From Microbacteriaceae bacterium UBA6152 (GTDB lineage Bacteria; Actinomycetota; Actinomycetes; Actinomycetales; Microbacteriaceae), in the NCBI GenBank assembly GCA_002423075.1, contig DIUS01000067.1:5390-12005 (forward strand): a stretch of 6,616 nt of DNA, given 5' to 3'. Below the pieces are notes generated by a model. It was not told the origin of the DNA. It saw only the letters and a program-made list of their open reading frames with translations, and made no database searches. The translations under genes were made by a program, and so were the position numbers. Positions 1 through 5,771 of this stretch are shown piece by piece (the stretch's first letter is position 1; each line of letters starts with the position of its first letter).

Positions 1-692
1 AGATTCTCAAGCTCGCGATGCCGCTCGACGTGCACGCCGACCGCATCGCGGCCGAGACGCAGTTCGGGCATCTCTTTCGCCCGACGCACACCAACACCAG
101 TTGGGATGCCGCGCGGTTCGAGGCCTGCCAGCACCGCTTCGTGCACCTCGCCGAGCCCGGCTACGGCGTCGCGATCGCCAACGACTCGACCTACGGTTAC
201 GACGTCTCGCGCGACACGCGCGCCGACGGCGGCACGACCACGACCGTGCGCTTCTCGCTGCTGCGGGCCCCGCTCTTCCCCGACCCCGAGACCGACCAGG
301 GCGAGCACCTGCTGCGCTTCCGCATCGCGCCGGGCGCCTCGATCGGCGACGCGGTCGCGCTCGGCTACGACCTCGCGAACCCGCTGCGGGTCGTGCACGC
401 GGCCGCGCCCATCGTGCCACTCGTCACGAGCAGCGACCCGGCCGTCGTCGTCGAGACCGTGAAGCTCGCCGAAGACGGCAGCGGCGATCTCGTCGTGCGG
501 CTCTACGAGTCGCGCGGCGGGCGGGCGCACACGACGCTCACGTTCGACGGCACCGCTTCGGCGATCGAATGCACCGACTTGCTAGAGCGGGTGCTCGCCG
601 ATGAGCCGACCGGTCAGGGGTCGAGTATCGACCTGCCCTTCCGCGCCTTCCAACTGCGCACCGTGCGCTTCAGAGGAGCGAGCGCGCGATGA
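1..692 (+). CDS. GH38 alpha-mannosidase, C-terminal part (5' end outside window)
   Basis: This is the C-terminal end of a family 38 alpha-mannosidase, which removes alpha-linked mannose from oligosaccharides with retention of configuration. The reading frame is open from position 3 and runs through the ATG at 18 without an RBS before it; the ILKLA-MPLDV stretch is family sequence across that ATG, so 18 is an internal Met and the gene starts upstream. Family signatures of the C-terminal beta-sandwich region are visible: FG..FRPTHTNTSWDAARFE (about 72-125), the EPGYGVAIANDSTYGYDV region (about 150-203), LLRAP (258-272) and PDPETDQGEH (282-308). The end has the usual VETVKLAEDGSGDLVVRLYE segment. 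The catalytic domain (Asp nucleophile, zinc ligands) is not in the window, so activity cannot be judged. Its TGA overlaps the next start as ATGA, indicating translational coupling to the GH2 gene. Family assignment is strong; linkage specificity is unknown. Confidence 0.9.
   Translation, partial: ILKLAMPLDVHADRIAAETQFGHLFRPTHTNTSWDAARFEACQHRFVHLAEPGYGVAIANDSTYGYDVSRDTRADGGTTTTVRFSLLRAPLFPDPETDQGEHLLRFRIAPGASIGDAVALGYDLANPLRVVHAAAPIVPLVTSSDPAVVVETVKLAEDGSGDLVVRLYESRGGRAHTTLTFDGTASAIECTDLLERVLADEPTGQGSSIDLPFRAFQLRTVRFRGASAR
672..678 (+). promoter_or_regulatory. Ribosome binding site of the GH2 gene
   Basis: AGAGGAG lies 10 bases before the ATG at 689, inside the last codons of the mannosidase gene. 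It is the best Shine-Dalgarno match among the three overlapping junctions and supports 689 as the start, so the GH2 gene can be initiated directly as well as by ribosomes terminating upstream. Confidence 0.7.
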
Positions 693-3600
693 GCGCGGAT
701 GCCCTCCCGTTCGTCGCCCGCCCCGCCGAGCCGCACCCTCTCGACGACGTCGCGCCTGCGCCCGGAAGCCTGCCGCCGACCGCGACGGTGCGCACCGATG
801 CGCGCGTGCTGAGCCTCGACGGGCTGTGGCGTTTCCGCTGGTCGCCGTCGGCCGCTGTCGCGCGCGTCGGCGTCGAGCGGCCTGACTTCGACGACAGCGA
901 GTGGGGCACAATCGCCGTGCCGTCGAGCTTCACGATGCCCGCGCATGACGCCACGGTCGGTGGCCCGCACGGCGCCCCGGCCTACACGAACGTCAGGTAC
1001 CCCTTCCCCGTTGACCCCCCGCATCCGCCCGACGCGAACCCAATCGGTGATCACCGGCTGCGGTTCTCGCTCGAGACCGTGCCCGAGCGCGCGCACCTGC
1101 GCTTCGAGGGTCTCGAGGGCGCCGGTGACGTGTGGCTCAACGGCACTCTGCTCGGCTCGACGCGCGCCAGCCGGCTGCCGACCGTCTTCGAGGTGGGCGA
1201 CCTGCTGAGCGTCGACAATGTGCTCGTCGTGCGGGTGCACACCTTCAGCGCCGCCTCGTACGTCGAAGACCAAGACGAGTGGTGGAACCCCGGCATCATC
1301 CGCTCCGTCACCCTGCGCGAGCGGCCCGAGCTCGCCATCGACGACGTGCACGTGATCGCCGGCTGGGGCCCGAACGGCGCGAGCCTGCGGGTCGACGTGC
1401 GCGCAGCATCCGAATCGATCACGATCGAGGTGGTCGAGCTGGGACTGTCGGTCGCCCCGAGCGTCGAGGTGATCGTGCCGGATGCTCAGCCCTGGTCGGC
1501 CGAGAGCCCCCAGCTCTACACGCTCAGGGTCTCGAGCGGCCCGGTCGGCGGCGAGACCGTCACGACGCGCATCGGCTTCCGCTCGATCGCGATCGTCGAC
1601 GGCGAGTTCACGGTCAACGGCGCCGCCGTGAACCTGCGCGGCGTCAACCGCCACGAGCACCACCCCGACTTCGGGCGCGCCGTGCCGCGCGAGACGCTCG
1701 AGCTCGACTTGCACCTCATGAAGCGGCACAATGTGAACGCCATTCGCACCGCGCACTATCCGCCTCACCCCGACCTGCTTGACCTCGCCGACGAACTGGG
1801 TTTCTGGGTCATCGACGAGTGCGACCTCGAGACGCACGGCTTCGGTGACGTCGGCTGGCGCGGCAATCCGACCGACGACCCGGCCTGGGAGCCCGCGCTG
1901 CGCGACCGCGCCGCCCGCATGGTCGAGCGCGACAAGAACCACCCGAGCATCATCATGTGGTCGCTCGGCAACGAGGCGGGTACGGGGCGCAATCTCGCAG
2001 CGATGGCCGCCGAGATGCGTGGTCGCGACGTCACCCGCCCGCTGCACTACGAGGGCGACCAGGAGTGCCGCGACGTCGACGTGTGGAGCCGCATGTACGC
2101 CTCGCACGCAGAGGTGGCGCAGATCGCGTGGCACGAAGAGCCTGCCCTTGACGATGCCGAGCTCGATGCGCGCCGTCGCGCGATGCCGTTCGTGTTGTGT
2201 GAGTACGTGCACGCCATGGGCACGGGTCCCGGCGGCATGACCGAGTACCAGCAGCTGTTCGACGGCCATCCGCGCCTCATGGGCGGCTTCGTGTGGGAAT
2301 GGCTCGAGCACGGCATCCACCGCGCCCTGCCCGATGGGGGAGTCGGCACCTTCTACGGCGGCGACTTCGGCGAGCCCGTGCACGACGGCAACTTCGTCAT
2401 CGATGGCCTCATCGCCGCCGATCGCACCCCGCGCGCGCAGCTCGCCGACCTCGGTGCTGTCTTCGCGCCGATCACAATGGCGGTGGATGCTGATGCCGGC
2501 ATTCTGCGCGTGCACAGCCGCCTCGACCACACCGACACCTCGCGGTATCAGCTGAGCTGGAGAGTGGCGTCGGCCGCCTCGTCGGTCGACAGCGACGGGC
2601 TCGACGCTGACGGTGTCACTCAGGGTCGCGCGGGAGTCTTCGCGCACCGGCCTGTCGCGCCCCGCGGCGTTGCCGAGATTCCGCTGCCGCCGCCCCTGAT
2701 CGAGCACGTGCGCACCCCCGGAGTGGTCGTGACCATCGAGGCGAGCGAGCTCGACACTGCGCTCATGGGCGCTCGCTCTGATGCGAGCGCCGCAGCCTGG
2801 GCTTCGGCCGGCTGGGTCGTGGCTCGCACGCAGGTCGTGACCGTCGAGCCCGCCGACGTGCGGCCGACCACGCTACCGGCCGCGAGCATCCTCACCCTCG
2901 ACGACCTGCACCTCGACGAGGCGACGGGCGCGGTCACCGCGCTCGGCGAGCAACCGGTCGAGCAGTGGCGGCTCGAGTTGTGGCGCGCGCCGACCGACAA
3001 CGACCGCGGCATGGGGTGGGATACCGGCGGTGCGGCGTCGGACGCCGACCACTGGGCGTGGTTCGGCCTCGACCGGCTCGTCTCGCGGCTCGTCTCACTG
3101 CACCGTTCGGCCGACGCCGTCGAGGTCGTCACGCACGTCGGCGCGGCCGCGACCGACATCGCCGTGACGCTCACCTGCCGCTGGACGGCCGACGACGCCG
3201 GGCTGCAACTCGACATCGCGATCGAACCGCACACGCATGAGGCCCCGCGCGTCGAGTGGGCGAGGGCGGGCATCTCGTTCGCACTGCCCGGTCTCGCCGA
3301 CCGCGTGCTGTGGTTCGGTCGCGGCCCTGGCCCCGCCTACCCCGACACCGGGCAAGCGGCCCACGTGGGCTGGTTCGCGCGCGATCTGGACTGGATGCTC
3401 GAGCGCACCGTGCGCCCGCAAGAGTCGGGCGCCCGCGCGGGCGTGCACTGGGCGCGGCTCGAGAGTGCGGCCGGCGCGGTCGAGGTCGCCTCGCCTGACC
3501 CGCTCGCCCTCACCGTGCGGCCGTGGTCGACCGAGACTCTCGCTGCCACGACTCACGACCACTTGCTGCGCGGCGACGGACGAACGCACGTCGTGCTCGA

Positions 3601-3718
3601 CCTCGCCCAGCACGGGGTCGGCACGGGCGCGTGCGGCCCCGGGGTTCTGCCGCAGTACCGGCTCAGCGCGCGTGAACTGCGTGCGAGCATCCGCTTCACG
3701 ACGACGGAGTCACGATGA
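689..3718 (+). CDS. LacZ-type GH2 glycosidase, probable beta-galactosidase
   Basis: A 1009-residue family 2 enzyme, close to the length of E. coli LacZ, expected to hydrolyse terminal beta-galactosides in the cytoplasm (no signal peptide). Domains by eye: jelly-roll sugar-binding domain about 35-205, Ig-like domain about 206-295, TIM barrel about 300-600, second Ig-like domain about 610-725, large C-terminal beta-sandwich about 730-1005. The acid/base is E429 in WSLGNE and the nucleophile E505 in CEYVHAMG; their spacing of 76 equals that of LacZ E461/E537. Other LacZ active-site equivalents: N117, D196 (EDQD), H356, Mg ligands E381 and H383 (ETHG), Y470, H508. Two differ: LacZ N604 corresponds to D572, and the region of LacZ W999 reads GACGPG (C982) without Trp. 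The five-domain layout favours beta-galactosidase over beta-glucuronidase or beta-mannosidase, but the natural substrate may be a glycan galactoside rather than lactose. It is joined by ATGA overlaps to both neighbours. Confidence 0.9.
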   Translation: MSADALPFVARPAEPHPLDDVAPAPGSLPPTATVRTDARVLSLDGLWRFRWSPSAAVARVGVERPDFDDSEWGTIAVPSSFTMPAHDATVGGPHGAPAYTNVRYPFPVDPPHPPDANPIGDHRLRFSLETVPERAHLRFEGLEGAGDVWLNGTLLGSTRASRLPTVFEVGDLLSVDNVLVVRVHTFSAASYVEDQDEWWNPGIIRSVTLRERPELAIDDVHVIAGWGPNGASLRVDVRAASESITIEVVELGLSVAPSVEVIVPDAQPWSAESPQLYTLRVSSGPVGGETVTTRIGFRSIAIVDGEFTVNGAAVNLRGVNRHEHHPDFGRAVPRETLELDLHLMKRHNVNAIRTAHYPPHPDLLDLADELGFWVIDECDLETHGFGDVGWRGNPTDDPAWEPALRDRAARMVERDKNHPSIIMWSLGNEAGTGRNLAAMAAEMRGRDVTRPLHYEGDQECRDVDVWSRMYASHAEVAQIAWHEEPALDDAELDARRRAMPFVLCEYVHAMGTGPGGMTEYQQLFDGHPRLMGGFVWEWLEHGIHRALPDGGVGTFYGGDFGEPVHDGNFVIDGLIAADRTPRAQLADLGAVFAPITMAVDADAGILRVHSRLDHTDTSRYQLSWRVASAASSVDSDGLDADGVTQGRAGVFAHRPVAPRGVAEIPLPPPLIEHVRTPGVVVTIEASELDTALMGARSDASAAAWASAGWVVARTQVVTVEPADVRPTTLPAASILTLDDLHLDEATGAVTALGEQPVEQWRLELWRAPTDNDRGMGWDTGGAASDADHWAWFGLDRLVSRLVSLHRSADAVEVVTHVGAAATDIAVTLTCRWTADDAGLQLDIAIEPHTHEAPRVEWARAGISFALPGLADRVLWFGRGPGPAYPDTGQAAHVGWFARDLDWMLERTVRPQESGARAGVHWARLESAAGAVEVASPDPLALTVRPWSTETLAATTHDHLLRGDGRTHVVLDLAQHGVGTGACGPGVLPQYRLSARELRASIRFTTTESR

Positions 3719-5013
3719 CCGAACCGACCGACAGCGCGACAAGCCGCACCGAGCCCACGACGATCGACTCGGGCGTCGACGGCATCGTCATGCGCCTCAC
3801 CCCGACCGAGCGCCTGACGGTGCGCAACTTTGTCGACTGCAACATGGCGACGGCGTGGGTGGGCGACGAGTTCCGCATCTTTCCGGGCAAGTACGGTGAA
3901 GACCCGCTGTGGGGCGATGCGAACGAGCTGAAGTTCGCGGGTGGCGCGACCGTCACCGAGGCGTTCGACCGCAAGCCGGAAGAGTTCACCGCGCCCGTGC
4001 TGCCCCCGAACACGCCACCGGGCGAGCCCGGCCTGCACGGCGCCGTCTGGTTCGAGACGATCTACCAAGACCCCAGCGACGAGAGCGGCCGCACGCTCTA
4101 CGCTCTCTACCACAACGAGAACTACCCCTCGACACTGCCGTTCGATGACGCCACGGGCGAGGGCTACCGCGACATCGACTGGCCTCCCGGGCTCACCGGA
4201 CCCGAGGGCGCGCAGGCGGTGCCGCGCATCGGCATCATGCACTCGACCGACGGCGGCGAGAGCTGGGTCAACCGAGGCATTCTGCTGCACGACCTCGACG
4301 AGCGCATGATCAGGCTGCCGGTCAACCGGAACAACTGTTTCCCTGGCGGCGTCGGCGACCCGAGCGCCGTCGCCTCGGGCGACCACCTCTACGTCTTCTT
4401 CGGCGAGTACGCGTACCCGACCGCGTGGAGCGCCGAGACCTGGGATCGCGAGACCGAGGCCGCGGCGCAGTGCGTGAGTGTCGCGCGCGTGCCGCTGTCG
4501 TCGCTCGATCAGCCCACCGGCGCCGCCCGTCGGTGGAGCGGCACCGGCTGGGATGCGCCGTGGAATGGCGTCGGCCAGCCGATCGCGAGCCTGCGCATCC
4601 CCACGTCTGAGGGCGGCGGAGCCGTCTCTCAGGGCGACGAGCTCTACTATTGGGGCCCCTCGGTCAGCTGGAACGAGCACCTCGAGGTCTGGGTCATGCT
4701 GCTCGGGCGCGTCGACGGCAGCTTCTGGGTGGGCGACAGCCTCTTCCTGTCGATCAACCCGCACCGTGACCTTGGGCACGGCGACAACGCGCAGCAGTGG
4801 TCGACACCCGTGCGCATCATCCACCGGCCCGGACACGTGCTCTGGTACCCCTCGCTGCAGCCGACCGACTCGCCGGAGGATCTTGCTGAGAAGCGCACGT
4901 GCCTGCGGCTCGGTCGCGAGGCGCGCCTGTTCTTCAAAGACATGACGGATGCTGAGCACGTCTACATCAGCGATTACCGCGTCGAGCTGACGCGAGAACG
5001 GAGCGACTCATGA
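3715..5013 (+). CDS. Uncharacterised protein, probable glycosidase-like beta-propeller
   Basis: A 432-residue protein I do not recognise by name. Residues 1-20 are polar and Ser/Thr-rich, with no hydrophobic signal or membrane segment, so it is probably cytoplasmic. From about residue 100 it shows recurring strand-rich segments like propeller blades: HGAVWFETIY (108-117) with LYALYHNE (128-135); IGIMHSTDGGESW (172-184, one Asp-box-like turn); GVGDPSAV..LYVFFGEYAY (212-234); YYWGPSVSWNEHLEVWVMLLGR (about 311-332); and a final LGREARLFF segment. Five such units and the GDP motif (D215-P216) recall five-bladed clans such as GH32/43/68/117, where an Asp before Pro is part of the active site. Candidate acidic residues are E114, E135, D215, E231 and E321. 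Function is inferred from fold-like pattern and position between a glycosidase and a sugar dehydrogenase; a non-enzymatic glycan-binding role is possible. The start overlaps the GH2 stop (ATGA), with a weak GGAG (3706-3709) five bases upstream. Confidence 0.72.
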   Translation: MTEPTDSATSRTEPTTIDSGVDGIVMRLTPTERLTVRNFVDCNMATAWVGDEFRIFPGKYGEDPLWGDANELKFAGGATVTEAFDRKPEEFTAPVLPPNTPPGEPGLHGAVWFETIYQDPSDESGRTLYALYHNENYPSTLPFDDATGEGYRDIDWPPGLTGPEGAQAVPRIGIMHSTDGGESWVNRGILLHDLDERMIRLPVNRNNCFPGGVGDPSAVASGDHLYVFFGEYAYPTAWSAETWDRETEAAAQCVSVARVPLSSLDQPTGAARRWSGTGWDAPWNGVGQPIASLRIPTSEGGGAVSQGDELYYWGPSVSWNEHLEVWVMLLGRVDGSFWVGDSLFLSINPHRDLGHGDNAQQWSTPVRIIHRPGHVLWYPSLQPTDSPEDLAEKRTCLRLGREARLFFKDMTDAEHVYISDYRVELTRERSDS

Positions 5014-5693
5014 CCGGCGCACGACGCGCACTCATCACGGGCGGCGCGAGCGGACTGGGTGCGGCGACCGCCGAACGGTTGCGCGCCGACGGCGTCGAGG
5101 TCGTCACGGCTGATCTCTCTGACGCGGCCGACCACCAGGTCGACATCTCCGACGACGCGGCCGTGCAGGCCATGGCCGCCGCGGTCGGGCCCGTCGACAT
5201 TCTCGTGAACTGCGCTGGCATCGTCGGGCCGAACAAGCCGCTGCTCGAGACCACCCCTGACGAGTGGCGCCGAACGGTCGACGTCAACGTCATGGGCACG
5301 GTCTCCACCATCCGCGCCTTCGCGCCCGGCATGGTGTCGCGCGGCTGGGGTCGCATCGTCAACGTCGCTTCGATGGCGGGCAAAGACGGCAACCCGAATC
5401 TCGCCGCCTACTCGGCGACCAAGGGTGCCGTCATCGCCCTCACGAAGTCGGTCGGCAAAGAGCTCGCGCAGACGGGCGTGCTCGTCAACGTCATCGCACC
5501 GGCCGTGATCGACACCCCCATGAATGCGAAGACCGACCCGGGCGTGCTGCAGTACATCACCGACCTCATCCCCATGAAACGGGTCGGCCGTGCCGACGAG
5601 GTCGCCGAGCTCGTCGCGTGGCTCACCTCCGACAAGGTGAGCTTCTCGACGGGCGCCGTCTACGACATCAGCGGCGGCCGCGCCACCTACTGA
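5010..5693 (+). CDS. Short-chain dehydrogenase, probable 2-keto-3-deoxy-L-fuconate/L-rhamnonate dehydrogenase
   Basis: A 227-residue classical SDR with a Rossmann fold. The cofactor motif is TGGASGLG (10-17) and the following NCAG is at 67-70. The catalytic tetrad is N93, S121, Y134 and K138 (Y-x3-K). An acidic residue, D35, at the end of the second strand predicts NAD(H) rather than NADP(H). The protein is about 20 residues shorter than most family members, mainly because the region after the second strand is compact (about 36-50). The C-terminal segment (VSFSTGAVYDISGGRATY) resembles SDRs commonly paired with FAH-family hydrolases, where they oxidise 2-keto-3-deoxy-L-fuconate or -L-rhamnonate to the 2,4-diketo acid. 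That substrate is inferred from sequence type and from the downstream hydrolase gene; a generic FabG-like label cannot be excluded. GGAG at 5000-5003 is six bases before the ATG, which overlaps the previous stop as ATGA. Confidence 0.85.
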   Translation: MTGARRALITGGASGLGAATAERLRADGVEVVTADLSDAADHQVDISDDAAVQAMAAAVGPVDILVNCAGIVGPNKPLLETTPDEWRRTVDVNVMGTVSTIRAFAPGMVSRGWGRIVNVASMAGKDGNPNLAAYSATKGAVIALTKSVGKELAQTGVLVNVIAPAVIDTPMNAKTDPGVLQYITDLIPMKRVGRADEVAELVAWLTSDKVSFSTGAVYDISGGRATY

Positions 5694-5696
5694 GCG

Positions 5697-5714
5697 GCTT
5701 CCACAACTTCGGAA
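5697..5714 (+). repeat. 18-bp direct repeat, copy 1
   Basis: GCTTCCACAACTTCGGAA, identical to the copy at 5740-5757. It begins 3 bases after the SDR stop codon. The element is an imperfect dyad of the form TTCCnnAnnTnnGGAA; in this copy the following G extends the arms to CTTCC/GGAAG (5698-5702 and 5711-5715). It is followed by a Shine-Dalgarno-like GGAAGGGG, but no usable start codon follows it. Confidence 0.9.
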
Positions 5715-5739
5715 GGGGACTGCCGCACGATCGGTCGTC

Positions 5740-5757
5740 GCTTCCACAACTTCGGAA
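5740..5757 (+). repeat. 18-bp direct repeat, copy 2
   Basis: This is a perfect second copy of the element at 5697-5714, with 25 bp between the copies and 14 bases between its end and the next ATG. It sits directly against the RBS of the FAH-family gene, so a protein bound here, or a fold involving it, would be placed to block expression of that gene. The flanking bases of the two copies differ, so the identity is limited to the 18 bp. Confidence 0.9.
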
Positions 5758-5758
5758 C

Positions 5759-5764
5759 GGAAGG
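5759..5764 (+). promoter_or_regulatory. Ribosome binding site of the FAH-family gene
   Basis: GGAAGG lies seven bases before the ATG at 5772. This spacing selects that ATG over the in-frame Met codon at 5781. Confidence 0.75.
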
Positions 5765-5771
5765 TACCTCG

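Larger units (their letters stand above)
5694..5771 (+). promoter_or_regulatory. Intergenic leader with duplicated 18-bp element before the FAH-family gene
   Basis: This 78-base gap is the only non-coding stretch in the window. It holds two perfect copies of an 18-bp element 43 bp apart, then the RBS of the next gene. Between the copies there is a short dyad, ACGA-TCGG-TCGT (5727-5738). I see no clear -10/-35 promoter and no stem followed by a T-run, so neither a promoter nor a terminator is claimed. The arrangement suggests a regulator binding region or an RNA leader that tunes the last gene separately from the coupled genes upstream. Confidence 0.5.

Noticed and set aside
18..20. ATG at 18 as the start of a 224-residue protein
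   Set aside because: GH38 family sequence continues upstream of it in the same frame (ILKLA), and no RBS precedes it, so it is an internal Met of a longer gene.
614..2707. Long minus-strand open frame (697 codons) opposite the GH2 gene
   Set aside because: It lies opposite a gene with intact catalytic motifs and LacZ spacing. Its translation is low-complexity and rich in Arg, Ala, Val and His, as expected from an antisense frame in high-GC DNA, with no recognisable domain.
4246..4266. Asp-box (STDGGESW) as evidence of a sialidase
   Set aside because: Only one such motif is visible, and sialidases usually have several plus an Arg triad and FRIP-type motif that I do not see. It is used only as weak support for a propeller fold.
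3553..4959. Minus-strand open frame of 468 codons opposite the propeller gene
   Set aside because: The + strand frame has a start coupled to the GH2 stop, an RBS-like GGAG and propeller-like motifs. The antisense product has biased composition and no motif; GC-rich third positions suppress stops on the opposite strand.
5698..5715. CTTCC-N8-GGAAG hairpin as a transcription terminator
   Set aside because: The stem is only 5 bp and no T-run follows. It belongs to a repeated element, which fits an operator or leader motif better.
5697..5757. Repeat pair as a minimal CRISPR array
   Set aside because: There are only two 18-bp copies with a 25-bp spacer in a gene-to-gene gap, and no cas genes; the repeat is too short for a CRISPR.
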